From the NCBI GenBank assembly GCA_964546955.1, contig CAZJLP010000055.1, positions 1 through 32,029 on the forward strand: a stretch of DNA of 32,029 bases. The letters run 5' to 3'. Made by a program: the position numbers and the translations under genes. Of this stretch, positions 8,116-16,843 are shown in pieces (the stretch's first letter is position 1; the number at the start of each line of letters is the position of its first letter). This DNA is from CAZJLP01 sp964546955. Lineage in GTDB: Bacteria; Verrucomicrobiota; Verrucomicrobiia; Opitutales; Opitutaceae. Under the pieces are notes generated by a model that did no database searches, was not told where the DNA came from, and worked only from the letters and a program-made list of their open reading frames with translations.

Positions 8116-8416
8116 TACATGTCACGGGCGAACGGCCGGGTGGCGAGGGAGCTGGCTCGCCCGCGAACCCGCACTGATGGGAAGTCTCGCCCCAGACGAA
8201 AATTGCCGGGGTAGTGTAGGCGACTTCGCACTACATCCCGATTTTCGGCCAACTGAACGGTTTCAGCTACGTTTATTCGAGTCTGACGTGGACACCGGAA
8301 CTTTGTCCGGCGCACTTTGACCGTGCTTGCCGAATACCCCCTGGCGGTCGATTCCAACGAACGACCGCAGCGGTGCCGTCCTTTGCGGTTCCGCAGTTTC
8401 CCCACCACCCCAATCC
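8116..8416. other. Gene-free region with two hairpins before the GH8 gene
   Basis: About 300 bases without a coding frame I can support. GGCGAG/CTCGCC (8142-8147 with 8156-8161) forms a short G+C hairpin 26 bases after the SDR stop, a possible terminator without a T-run. A second stem, GTAGTG/CACTAC (8211-8216 with 8229-8234), is extended by flanking G and C runs. The GH8 promoter must lie in the rest, but no clear -35/-10 pair is seen. Confidence 0.5.
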
Positions 8417-10330
8417 ATGAATAAGACTCGATCTGTTTTCACGCGCGTCGCGGCTCTCTTTTCAGCCGTCGTTTTGACGCTTGGCGTCGTCTCCACCGCT
8501 TCCGCACAAAGCAAGTTTCCAATTCCGGGCTCAGCCGTCACAGCCAGTTCGAATGACGGCAACATTCCGGCCAATACCGTTGACGGAAACCTCGCCACGC
8601 GTTGGTCCGCCAGCGGCGACGGCCAGTGGATCCGCTTCGACCTCGGCTCCTTGACCACCGTGGCCTACGTGAAAGTTGCCTTTTATAATGGCAGTGCGCG
8701 CACCTCGACGTTTGACATCCAAACTTCCGCGGATGGCACCACGTTCACGACCCGTCGGGCCGGCGCGGTGAGCGCGTTGAACACCACGCTCCAAACATTC
8801 GATTTCACGGATGTGAGCAACGTTCGTTATGTCCGCCTCCTCGGGCACGGCAATTCCGTCAATCTCTGGAACAGTTACACGGAGGTGGAAGTCTGGGGCG
8901 GCACAACCACGAATCCCGGCGCAGTCGCGGCGCCGAGTTTCAGCCCGGGCGGCGGCTCGTACACGAGCGCGCAATCGGTGACGATCTCGACTTCGACCGC
9001 GGGAGCTTCGATCCGCTACACGACCGACGGGTCGACGCCGACCTCCAGCGTGGGCACTGTCTACACCGGACCGGTAGCGATCAGTTCAACCCGCACCCTC
9101 AAGGCAGTCGCGTACGCTTCCGGCATGACAACCAGCAGCGTGACGTCTGCCACGTACACGATTGGCACCGGGTCCGGGCCGCAGCGTCCGTTCCCGCAAG
9201 CGCTCACCTTCCCGGGTACGATCAAGCCGACGAACGTTTCGCAGACGGCGATGAACGACGCCATTCGCAGCTACTACAACTACTGGAAGTCGGCCTATGT
9301 GCGTCAGTCGAATGGCGCAACTCCCGGTGGTGGCTACTACGTCAATATGAAGGGCACCGGCGGATCGGGAACCGAAATTACGACGTCGGAAGCGCACGGC
9401 TACGGCATGCTCGTGTTCGCGCTCATGGCCGGTCACGACTCGAGCGCCAAACAATACTTCGACGGCATGTTCAACATGTACGACAAGCACCGGAGCAAGG
9501 GAGACAGCGATCTCATGTCGTGGGTCATCGATCAGACGGAATCGACCTCCAAAGATTCCGACAGCGCTACCGACGGAGATATGGACATCGCCTATGCCCT
9601 GATCCTGGCCGATCGCCAGTGGGGATCTAGCGGGTCGGTCAATTACCTCTCGCACGCGCGCCGCATCATCACCAACGGCCTTAAGGCCTCCTGCATGCAT
9701 CCGACGTTGTTCCGCACGCGGCTCGGCGACTGGGCCACCTCCGGCAATTACGCTGACGCGACCCGCGCCTCCGACTGGATGACCGGGCACATGCGCGCAT
9801 ACCAGTCAGTGACGGGCGACGCTTTCTGGGGTAATGCGATCAATGCCGTCTTTGGGATGATCACCCGCATCACCAGCACGAACGCTCCGACCACGGGTCT
9901 CATGCCGGACTTCATCATCGGCAATCCCGCGCGTCCCGCCCCGGCCAACTTTCTTGAAGCCGCGACGGATGACGACTACTCGTGGAACTCCTGCCGCTAT
10001 CCGTGGCGCATGGCGCTGGACGTCGCTCACCACAACTCGTCTCAGGCTCGCGCTGCGTTGAACAAGACGCTGGGCTGGCTCAAGGGCAAAACGGGCGGTA
10101 ATCCGAGCAGCATCATGGCTGGCTACACGCTCAGCGGCAACGCGCTTGCGACGTATAGTAGCGCCGCGTTCACTGCGCCGTTTGTAGCCGGCTGCATCGC
10201 CGATCCGGCGCACCAAGCCTACTTGAACTCCGGCTGGACCCGGATCAACAACTGGCGCGATAGTTATTATGGCGATTCGATCAATCTGCTCTGCATGTTG
10301 CTGATCTCCGGCAACTGGTGGGCGCCGTAA
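8417..10330 (+). CDS. Secreted modular glycoside hydrolase family 8 enzyme with F5/8C and CHB_HEX-like modules
   Basis: 637 residues from the ATG at 8417, chosen because a clear signal peptide follows (MNKTR, a hydrophobic core, then TASA cleavage before Gln31). Domains in order: a discoidin/F5/8C carbohydrate-binding module at about 33-162 (NTVDGNLATRWSA, WIRFDLG, YVRLLGHG); a chitobiase C-terminal-like Ig fold at about 170-250 (IRYTTDGSTPT, LKAVAYASGM); and a GH8 catalytic domain at about 256-637. The GH8 motifs are TSEAHGYGM, with the probable proton donor Glu325, and ATDGDMDIAYAL (384-395). GH8 enzymes are inverting and cut beta-1,4 glucans, xylan, chitosan or mixed-linkage glucans; the specificity is not decidable here. 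Bacterial cellulose-synthesis clusters also contain GH8 enzymes, but no bcs gene is nearby and the binding modules favour an extracellular polymer-degrading role. Confidence 0.93.
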   Translation: MNKTRSVFTRVAALFSAVVLTLGVVSTASAQSKFPIPGSAVTASSNDGNIPANTVDGNLATRWSASGDGQWIRFDLGSLTTVAYVKVAFYNGSARTSTFDIQTSADGTTFTTRRAGAVSALNTTLQTFDFTDVSNVRYVRLLGHGNSVNLWNSYTEVEVWGGTTTNPGAVAAPSFSPGGGSYTSAQSVTISTSTAGASIRYTTDGSTPTSSVGTVYTGPVAISSTRTLKAVAYASGMTTSSVTSATYTIGTGSGPQRPFPQALTFPGTIKPTNVSQTAMNDAIRSYYNYWKSAYVRQSNGATPGGGYYVNMKGTGGSGTEITTSEAHGYGMLVFALMAGHDSSAKQYFDGMFNMYDKHRSKGDSDLMSWVIDQTESTSKDSDSATDGDMDIAYALILADRQWGSSGSVNYLSHARRIITNGLKASCMHPTLFRTRLGDWATSGNYADATRASDWMTGHMRAYQSVTGDAFWGNAINAVFGMITRITSTNAPTTGLMPDFIIGNPARPAPANFLEAATDDDYSWNSCRYPWRMALDVAHHNSSQARAALNKTLGWLKGKTGGNPSSIMAGYTLSGNALATYSSAAFTAPFVAGCIADPAHQAYLNSGWTRINNWRDSYYGDSINLLCMLLISGNWWAP

Positions 10331-10353
10331 GCCACAACAAGACCTGTTTCTCG

Positions 10354-10386
10354 AAGCACGCCTCCAAATAGGGGCGTGCTTTTTTG
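10354..10386 (+). terminator. Intrinsic terminator after the GH8 gene
   Basis: AAGCACGCC (10354-10362) pairs with GGCGTGCTT (10373-10381) and is followed by a T-run to 10385. It begins 23 bases after the GH8 stop codon, so the gene is probably transcribed alone. Confidence 0.9.
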
Positions 10387-10496
10387 TACGCAGAGACCCG
10401 GAAGAGTCAGGTGCGACTTTCCCCGATTGGCCTCGGATCGACTCGCTGGCGCTCGCCGCTACGCGACCGTCTCAAATTCCAAATGGCAGTCCCGCG

Positions 10497-11984
10497 TCAG
10501 CGGGACCGCTCGCAGATCGCCACCGCGCGGAACAACGCCGAGGCCTTGCTGACCGTTTCCTGGTATTCCGCGGCCGGTATGGAATCGGCCACGACGCCTG
10601 CTCCGGCCTGAATGTGGATTTTTCCTTCTTTCAGCAGGGCGGTGCGGAGCATGATGCACGAATCGAGGTTTCCGTCGTAGCCGAAGTAGCCCAGCGCACC
10701 GGCGTAGAATCCGCGCTGGGAGGCTTCTTTCTCGGCGATAATCTGCATCGCGCGGATTTTCGGCGCCCCGGTGACCGTCCCGGCGGGAAACGTGGCGCGC
10801 ATCAAATCGTAGGCTGTCTTGTCGGGAGAAATCTGCCCCTCGACCTGAGACACGATGTGCATCACGTGCGAGTAGCGTTCGACGATCATCATCTCCGGGA
10901 CCGTGACGCTGCCGAATTTGCAAACACGGCCGATGTCGTTTCGCGCAAGGTCCACGAGCATGAGGTGTTCGGCACGTTCCTTTTCATCGGCGAGAAGTTC
11001 CTTTTCCAGAGCCAAATCCTCCCCCGGCGTCGCCCCGCGTTTCCGGGTGCCTGCGATCGGACGAATTTCGACCAAACCATCGGTCAGTCGCACGTGCACC
11101 TCGGGTGAAGCGCCGACGATCGCGAAATCTCCGGTATCGAGGATGAATGTGTACGGCGACGGATTGACCGTCCGGAGCGCGCGGTACAAGTCCAGGGGCG
11201 TTTTCGCGAACGGCCGCGTGAAGCGTTGTGAGGGAACCACCTGGATGATGTCACCGGCCCGAATGTATTCCTTGGTGTCGTTCACCACCTTCTCGAAGGC
11301 CGGCTGGGTGAAGTTACCCGGCGGAATCTCGAGTTTTCCAGTCGGCTGCACAAAGGGCGCCGGCGCCAGCTCGCGCGGTTTGCGCAACAAGTCGTACAAA
11401 AACTGGATCTCTTTCAGGGCCGAATCGTAAGCCATGCCGGCATCTCCACCGACGTGAGCGTTGACGCAGAGCCGAAGCGTCTGCTTCGCCCGATCGAATG
11501 TCAGGAGCGAGTCGGTCAGCATGAAGTAGAGGAGGGGCACGCCCAATTCATCCGCTTTTGCTGCCGGTACGCTCGGCTCGATGCGCGTGGTGTATTCGTA
11601 TCCGATAAAACCGACGGCTCCTCCGGTGAACCGAGGCAGCCCAGGCAACTTGACCGGCTTGTGCTTGCGCATCTCCTCTTCGATCAAGGTCAACGGATCC
11701 GCTGGAGTGGGGATCGTGTCCGTGTTCTGGCCGGGACGTCGAAGCTCGGTCGTTTTGGGGCCGCAAACGAAAATCTTCCGCGGCCGGCAACCGATGAAAC
11801 TGTAGCGAGACAGATGTTCGCCTCCCTCGACCGACTCCAGCAGATAGGAGGGGCCCGTTTCCTTGAGCTTGGCGTAAGCCGAAACCGGCGTCTCGAAGTC
11901 CGCCATCAGATCCGTGTAAACCGGGATGACATTACCCTCCTGGGCGAGCTTCAGGAAGGTGGAGCGATCGGGAAAAAATTGCAT
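10497..11984 (-). CDS. trpE: Anthranilate synthase component I
   Basis: 495 residues starting at the ATG at 11984 (MQFFPDRSTF). A GTG 33 bases upstream (12017) is in frame but lies inside a repeat arm and has no conserved protein after it. The N-terminal region has SYLLESVEGGE, the LLES feedback-inhibition site for tryptophan. The chorismate-binding domain shows DIIQVVPSQRF, EIRPIAGTRKRG, DLARNDIGRV, FPAGTVTGAPK and GYFGYDGNLDSCI. It converts chorismate to anthranilate with ammonia supplied by TrpG, the first committed step of tryptophan synthesis. No trpG or other trp gene is adjacent, and glmS lies upstream on the same strand. I looked for a Trp-rich leader peptide in the upstream 210 bases and found none, so classical attenuation is unlikely. 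Confidence 0.96.
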   Translation of the reverse strand: MQFFPDRSTFLKLAQEGNVIPVYTDLMADFETPVSAYAKLKETGPSYLLESVEGGEHLSRYSFIGCRPRKIFVCGPKTTELRRPGQNTDTIPTPADPLTLIEEEMRKHKPVKLPGLPRFTGGAVGFIGYEYTTRIEPSVPAAKADELGVPLLYFMLTDSLLTFDRAKQTLRLCVNAHVGGDAGMAYDSALKEIQFLYDLLRKPRELAPAPFVQPTGKLEIPPGNFTQPAFEKVVNDTKEYIRAGDIIQVVPSQRFTRPFAKTPLDLYRALRTVNPSPYTFILDTGDFAIVGASPEVHVRLTDGLVEIRPIAGTRKRGATPGEDLALEKELLADEKERAEHLMLVDLARNDIGRVCKFGSVTVPEMMIVERYSHVMHIVSQVEGQISPDKTAYDLMRATFPAGTVTGAPKIRAMQIIAEKEASQRGFYAGALGYFGYDGNLDSCIMLRTALLKEGKIHIQAGAGVVADSIPAAEYQETVSKASALFRAVAICERSR

Positions 11985-12000
11985 GAGGCAGGCAGAAGAG

Positions 12001-12177
12001 AAACCACTAATGGACACTAATAAACACTAATTGAATACCCAACCCGGATGTCGTACTTACGGGAGAGCTAACGACAACGAGGCCGACGCTGACCGCTTTG
12101 GCGGGCCTGCCGCTTCACCATCGACCCGATTGCTGCATTGCTTTCATTAGTGAGGATGAGTGGTGGATTAGTGGTTT
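12001..12177. repeat. Two-arm inverted tandem-repeat element E (period 10, unit CACTAATGGA)
   Basis: The left arm has three 10-base units near CACTAATGGA (12005-12034). The right arm (12143-12173) carries the reverse complement, three units with one inserted base. The outermost bases are a perfect 11-base inverted repeat, AAACCACTAAT (12001-12011) with ATTAGTGGTTT (12167-12177). It fills the glmS-trpE intergenic region and ends 17 bases before the trpE ATG. Confidence 0.82.
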
Positions 12178-12197
12178 TCCTGTAGGGGAGTCTACAC

Positions 12198-14048
12198 TCA
12201 CTCCACCGTTACGGATTTGGCGAGATTGCGCGGTTTGTCGACATCGCAGCCGCGCTCCAGGGCGATATAATAGCTCAGCAATTGGACCGGCACAGTCGCG
12301 ACGATGGGAAGGACGGCTTCGTGACAGTCCGGCAGATAGATGATGTCATCGGCCACGCCGGGTGGGAACTCGCAGCCATCCGTGGTGATCACGATGGTCT
12401 TTCCGTTGCGCGCTTTTATTTCCTGAATTGACGAAACCAGTTTGTTGAAAATTTCACCTTTTGGCGCGAAGAAGATCGAAGGGCATTTTTCGCTGATCAA
12501 CGCGATGGGGCCATGCTTCATTTCGGCGGCCGGATAGCCTTCGGCATGAATGTAGGAGATTTCCTTCAGCTTCAGCGCGCCTTCGAGCGCGATCGGGAAA
12601 AGGGAAAGACGCCCAAGGAAAAGCATGTCTTGGTACTGTGAATACTTTTTTGCGATCTCCTTGATCCGAGGCGCTTGGTCGAGGGTCCTGCGCACCAGAT
12701 CGGGCACGCCTTTGAGCGCTTTTACATATTCCACGCCGTCGCTGAAGCTCATGTCGCGCATGCGAGCCACGTAAAGCGCGACCATTGCGCCGACCAGCAG
12801 TTGGGAGGTGAAGGCTTTGGTCGACGCGACTCCGATTTCGGGCCCGACATGCTGGTAGATGCCGCCATCTGCCTCCCGGGCGATGCTCGAGCCGACGCTG
12901 TTGTTGATCGCGAGGACCTTGTAGCCCTTGCGTTTCGCCTCCCGCATCGCGCCGAGGGTGTCGATCGTTTCGCCGGATTGGCTGATGAAAAAGAACGCCG
13001 TGTCGCTGTCCAAGGGAGAGTTCCGATACCGAAATTCCGAGGCGTAATCGACCTCCACCGGAACGCGGGCAAACCGCTCGATCAGGTGCTCGGCGACCAG
13101 GCAGGCGTGCCAGGCGGTGCCGCAGCCCACGAACGCGAAACGATCGATCTGCCGGAAATCCGCCGCGTTGAGATTGAGGCCGCCGAACTGGGCCGTGCTT
13201 CCGTCAGCAGAGAAACGGCCGCGCATTGTATTCTCCAATGCGGCGGGCTGCTCGAAAATCTCCTTTTCCATGAAGTGCCCGTAGCGTCCGAGTTCGGTCG
13301 CCTCGATCGTCCAGGTCACGCGGTTCATCACCGGCGATACGTCCTCTTCCTCTTGGGTGATGATCGCGAAACCGCTTGGCGTGATGTGCACGAGCTCCCC
13401 ATCCTTCAGGTAAACGACGTTCTGCGTGCGGCTGATGAGGGCGGACACGTCGCTGGCGACGATGTATTCCTCTTCGCCCACACCCAGAATCAGCGGCGAT
13501 GCCTTGCGTGCGGCCACGACTTCGCCCGGGGCGTCCGAACTGATGACCGCGATCCCGTACGTTCCTTCGACGTGCATTAAACTGCGGCGCACACTTTCCA
13601 GGAAGCGGCTTTTGCCTTCGCTGATCGGTTCCTTTTTGTAGTGGTAGGCGATGAGGTTGACGAGGGCTTCGGTGTCGGTTTCGGAGGCGAAGGTGAAGCC
13701 CTTGCCCTGAAGGAAACGCTTCAGGCTCGCGTAATTCTCAATGACGCCGTTGTGGATGAGCGCGAACTTGCCATCGCTACTCAAATGAGGGTGGGCATTG
13801 GCGTCCGTCACGCCGCCGTGCGTGGCCCAGCGGGTGTGGCCGATACCCGTGGTGCCGGTGAAGTGGTGGCGGGCGGCTTCCTTCGCCAGGATTTCGACTC
13901 GGCCTGCCTTCTTGGCAATATCGATCCGGCCGTCCTGCAGCACGGCCACTCCGGCGGAATCGTAGCCGCGGTATTCCAGGCGTTTCAGGCCTTCAATGAT
14001 GATGGTCGAAGCCTTCTGTTTTCCGACATAACCCACAATTCCACACAT
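12198..14048 (-). CDS. glmS: Glutamine-fructose-6-phosphate aminotransferase (isomerising)
   Basis: 616 residues from the ATG at 14048. The start is fixed by MCGIVGYVG, since the catalytic Cys must follow Met; the frame extends 14 codons further upstream, which are not conserved. The N-terminal class II glutaminase has RLEYRGYDSAG, GHTRWATHG and HNGVIENY; two SIS sugar-isomerase domains follow (CGTAWHACLVAEHLIER, SQSGETIDT, GPEIGVASTKAFTSQ, EGALKLKEISYIHAEGY); the protein ends in the family signature DKPRNLAKSVTVE. It makes glucosamine-6-phosphate, the entry to peptidoglycan and LPS amino sugars. Its upstream region shares about 200 bases with the divergent glgC promoter. No glmS ribozyme is recognisable, and none is expected outside mainly Firmicutes. 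Confidence 0.97.
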   Translation of the reverse strand: MCGIVGYVGKQKASTIIIEGLKRLEYRGYDSAGVAVLQDGRIDIAKKAGRVEILAKEAARHHFTGTTGIGHTRWATHGGVTDANAHPHLSSDGKFALIHNGVIENYASLKRFLQGKGFTFASETDTEALVNLIAYHYKKEPISEGKSRFLESVRRSLMHVEGTYGIAVISSDAPGEVVAARKASPLILGVGEEEYIVASDVSALISRTQNVVYLKDGELVHITPSGFAIITQEEEDVSPVMNRVTWTIEATELGRYGHFMEKEIFEQPAALENTMRGRFSADGSTAQFGGLNLNAADFRQIDRFAFVGCGTAWHACLVAEHLIERFARVPVEVDYASEFRYRNSPLDSDTAFFFISQSGETIDTLGAMREAKRKGYKVLAINNSVGSSIAREADGGIYQHVGPEIGVASTKAFTSQLLVGAMVALYVARMRDMSFSDGVEYVKALKGVPDLVRRTLDQAPRIKEIAKKYSQYQDMLFLGRLSLFPIALEGALKLKEISYIHAEGYPAAEMKHGPIALISEKCPSIFFAPKGEIFNKLVSSIQEIKARNGKTIVITTDGCEFPPGVADDIIYLPDCHEAVLPIVATVPVQLLSYYIALERGCDVDKPRNLAKSVTVE

Positions 14049-14071
14049 AGTTTTTGTTATTTTGACTGGCG

Positions 14072-14101
14072 AAATTACGCTGCACCGCAAACTTGGAGCA
14101 A
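14072..14101 (-). promoter_or_regulatory. Possible glmS promoter
   Basis: On the minus strand, TTGCTC (14101-14096) is followed 18 bases later by TAATTT (14077-14072), 23 bases before the glmS ATG. The match to sigma-70 consensus is only moderate. Confidence 0.25.
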
Positions 14102-14249
14102 GGTTTTAGGTTGTTCCTGCCCGGCGAGGCCGATTTCGCGAGAGTTTGGCTCTTGCCGGTGCACAATCTTGAATCCCAAAGTCAGACGACTCTGGCCGCG
14201 ACGGAGGCGGTCTGTCGAAGGCAACTTCGTCCCACACAACCCTTTCTTT

Positions 14250-15542
14250 ATGCCAACCTCTAAAAAAGTGATCGCAGTCATCATGGGCGGCGGCCGGGGC
14301 ACCCGGCTGCATCCGCTGACGATGGAACGGTGCAAACCAGCCGTACCGCTCGCGGGTAAGTATCGCTTGGTCGATATCCCGATTAGCAACTGCATCAACT
14401 CGGAGATCAACCGGATATTTCTTTTGACCCAGTTTCACACCGCCTCGCTGCACCGGCATATTCAGAACACGTACCACTTTGACCCGTTCGGCGGGGGCTT
14501 CGTGGATATCCTGTCGGCCGAGCAGACGGAGAAAAGCGCCGACTGGTATCAGGGGACCGCCGACGCGGTGCGGCGGAATCTTCAGCACTTCCGGTCGTTC
14601 CCTCACGACTTGGTCCTTATTCTTTCCGGCGATCAACTCTACCGCATGGATCTGCGGGAGATCATCGAAAGCCACATTCGAACGGGCGCGGATGTGACGC
14701 TGTCCGCCGTTCCGTTTCCCGTCTCCAAAGTGGAAGGACTCGGGTTGATGCGGGTGAACGACGACCTATCGATTTCCGAGTTCGTCGAGAAACCGAAGGA
14801 TCCGGCGATCATCAAAGGACTCGCTCTCAGCCCGAAGCTGGAGGCGAAGCTGAAAAACCCGGACCCCAACGGCGAGAAACACTGCCTCGCGTCCATGGGT
14901 ATCTATGTTTTCAACCGCTCGGCGCTGGCGGATTCGCTGGACAACAGCATGACCGATTTTGGCAAGGAGGTGATTCCCAGCCTGCTCGGAAAGAAGAGGC
15001 TCTTTGCGTTTATGTTCGAGGGCTATTGGGAGGATATCGGAACGGTCAAAGCCTTTTTCGACGCCAACCTCGCCCTGGCCCAGCCGTTGCCGCCCTTCAA
15101 TTTTTTCGATCCGACCGCGCCGATCTACACCCAGGATCGCTACCTGCCGGCCTCCAAAGTCAACAACTGCGCGATCGACTACGCGGTGATTGGCGACGGG
15201 TCGATCATCGAAGACTCGTTTATCAAACACTCGGTGGTCGGGATCCGATCCTTCATCCGCAAAGGATCGCACCTTGAAGACGTGGTCATGATGGGGGCCG
15301 ACAAATACGAAACCGAAGGCGAGATGGGCGGTAACCAGTCGAGCAACCTGCCCAATCTCGGCTTGGGTTATAATTGCCGGATCCGCGGCGCGATCATCGA
15401 CAAGAACGCGCGTATTGGGAATGATGTTACATTATCGGCCGAGGGCAAGGCCGACGGCACGTACGCTCACGGTGTCATCATCCGCGACGGGGTGCTGGTG
15501 GTGCCGAAGGGCGGAGTGGTGCCGAACGGGGTTACGATTTAG
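14250..15542 (+). CDS. glgC: Glucose-1-phosphate adenylyltransferase
   Basis: 430 residues from the ATG at 14250 (MPTSKKVIAVIMGGGRGTRL). The frame is open upstream to 13641, but that part runs antisense to glmS and is not real. It shows the nucleotidyltransferase loop GGGRGTRL (13-20), KPAVPLAGKYRLVDIPISNC, WYQGTADAVRRN near 99-108, LSGDQLYRMD, FVEKP, GYWEDIGT, and a C-terminal left-handed beta-helix with hexapeptide-like repeats. It makes ADP-glucose, the committed donor for glycogen synthesis. The N-terminal form and the SxNxxINRIFLLTQF stretch are of the cyanobacterial and plant-like type as well as bacterial GlgC. It is divergent from glmS; both act on hexose phosphate pools, but the pairing may be incidental. 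Confidence 0.95.
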   Translation: MPTSKKVIAVIMGGGRGTRLHPLTMERCKPAVPLAGKYRLVDIPISNCINSEINRIFLLTQFHTASLHRHIQNTYHFDPFGGGFVDILSAEQTEKSADWYQGTADAVRRNLQHFRSFPHDLVLILSGDQLYRMDLREIIESHIRTGADVTLSAVPFPVSKVEGLGLMRVNDDLSISEFVEKPKDPAIIKGLALSPKLEAKLKNPDPNGEKHCLASMGIYVFNRSALADSLDNSMTDFGKEVIPSLLGKKRLFAFMFEGYWEDIGTVKAFFDANLALAQPLPPFNFFDPTAPIYTQDRYLPASKVNNCAIDYAVIGDGSIIEDSFIKHSVVGIRSFIRKGSHLEDVVMMGADKYETEGEMGGNQSSNLPNLGLGYNCRIRGAIIDKNARIGNDVTLSAEGKADGTYAHGVIIRDGVLVVPKGGVVPNGVTI

Positions 15543-15562
15543 GCGCCTTGGCAAGCTGCCGG

Positions 15563-15593
15563 GGAGCAACCTGCCGTCCCGGCAGGTTGCTCC
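15563..15593. terminator. Strong 13-bp hairpin downstream of glgC
   Basis: GGAGCAACCTGCC (15563-15575) and GGCAGGTTGCTCC (15581-15593) pair perfectly around GTCCC. It lies 21 bases after glgC, between convergent glgC and ychF. There is no T-run on either side, so it may act as an mRNA-end stabiliser or a REP-like element rather than a true intrinsic terminator. Confidence 0.6.
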
Positions 15594-15632
15594 GGCGGGT
15601 GAGAATCTGCGGATCGTAGTTCGACGTGGGGA

Positions 15633-15674
15633 CGAAAACGAGTAGGAGTAGGAGAACGAGAACGATCGGGAGTG
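15633..15674. repeat. Single-arm hexamer array F
   Basis: Seven consecutive 6-base units, variants of CGAGTA, GGAGTA and GGAGAA, run from 15633 to 15674 between convergent glgC and ychF. No inverted partner is found within the 200-base intergenic region. The short degenerate purine-rich units resemble the two-arm elements elsewhere in the window. Confidence 0.7.
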
Positions 15675-15739
15675 TCCGCGTCACCACTGAGCTTTGCCAG
15701 GTCAGCGCGCTCCACCGTATCAGAAGCCAACCTTGCGAT

Positions 15740-16843
15740 TCAGGTATTGAACCGAAACAGGGCTACGTCGCCGTCCTGAAAGACGTACTCTTTGCCTTCA
15801 AGGCGGTATTTGCCGGCGTCGCGGGCGGCCGCGGTGCTGCCCAGGCGGGTCAGATCTTCGTAGCTCACGACCTCGGCTTTGATGAAGCCTTTTTCGAAAT
15901 CCGTGTGGATGACACCGGCGGCCTGCGGCGCTTTCCAGCCCTTCTTGATCGTCCAGGCGCGCACTTCTTTTTCGCCCGCCGTGAAGTAAGTCTGCAGCCC
16001 TAGCAGCATGTACGTTCCTCGGATGAGCGCCGAGACCCCGGAATCGTCGACGCCCAAGTCTTTCAAGAACGCCTTGGCTTCTTCCGGCGGGAGGTCGATC
16101 AACTCGGCTTCGATTTTAGCGCTGATGGGAACGTAAGCCGCGTCATGATGCGTCCGAACGTATTCGGCCACTTTCTTGACGAAGGGGTTTTCCTCCGCCG
16201 TAGCCAGATCGCTCTCCGCTACGTTGCAGGCGAACAGAACCGGTTTTGCCGTGAGCAACTGAAACAGTTTCATCAGCGCGACCTCCTCCGGCGTCGCGGG
16301 CAAGGTGTTCGCCGTTTTCCCCGAGTTGAGGTGGGGAGAAAGTTTTTCCAGCAGGGCCATTTCGACGATCGCCTCCTTGTCGCCGGACTTCGCCTTCTTC
16401 TGTGTCTTGTCGATCCGCTTGGCGACCGCGTCCAGATCCGCGAGTACGAGTTCGGTCGTGATCACCTCGATGTCGCGCACGGGATCGACGCCGCCCATGG
16501 TGTGCACCACGTCCGGGTCCTCAAAGCAACGCACGACCTGCACGATCGCGTCCACTTCGCGAATATTGGCCAGAAACTGGTTGCCCAACCCTTCACCCTT
16601 GCTCGCGCCGGCGACCAGGCCGGCGATGTCGACGAACTCGATGGCCGCCGGGACGACGACGTTGGTTTTCGCGATCTTTTGCAGAACGTAGGCGCGTTCG
16701 TCCGGCACAATCACCACCCCCACGTTGGGGTCGATCGTACAGAAAGGATAGTTGGCGGCCTCGGCCTTGCGGGAGCGGGTGAGGGCGTTGAAAAGAGTGG
16801 ACTTACCCACGTTGGGCAGGCCGACGATGCCAGCTTTGAGCAT
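15740..16843 (-). CDS. ychF: Redox-regulated ribosome-associated ATPase YchF (Obg family)
   Basis: 367 residues, normal for YchF/OLA1. The P-loop GLPNVGKS is at 8-15 directly after MLKAGIV, which fixes the start at 16843. The YPFCTIDPNVGVV and DIAGLVAGASKGEGLGNQFL motifs follow. The G4 position reads NVAESD instead of NKxD, which explains the preference of the family for ATP over GTP. A C-terminal TGS domain ends at FQDGDVALFRFNT. The protein binds ribosomes and is linked to oxidative stress response. It is convergent with glgC and divergent from rpsP; the 348-base region upstream holds an inverted heptad-repeat element. Confidence 0.96.
   Translation of the reverse strand: MLKAGIVGLPNVGKSTLFNALTRSRKAEAANYPFCTIDPNVGVVIVPDERAYVLQKIAKTNVVVPAAIEFVDIAGLVAGASKGEGLGNQFLANIREVDAIVQVVRCFEDPDVVHTMGGVDPVRDIEVITTELVLADLDAVAKRIDKTQKKAKSGDKEAIVEMALLEKLSPHLNSGKTANTLPATPEEVALMKLFQLLTAKPVLFACNVAESDLATAEENPFVKKVAEYVRTHHDAAYVPISAKIEAELIDLPPEEAKAFLKDLGVDDSGVSALIRGTYMLLGLQTYFTAGEKEVRAWTIKKGWKAPQAAGVIHTDFEKGFIKAEVVSYEDLTRLGSTAAARDAGKYRLEGKEYVFQDGDVALFRFNT

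Noticed and set aside
11985..12197. Trp leader peptide or tryptophan attenuator for trpE
   Set aside because: No short frame with consecutive Trp codons and no terminator with a T-run is found between glmS and trpE.
14049..14249. glmS ribozyme upstream of glmS
   Set aside because: No recognisable ribozyme core, and the glmS-glgC interval is short and divergent; the ribozyme is known mainly from Firmicutes.
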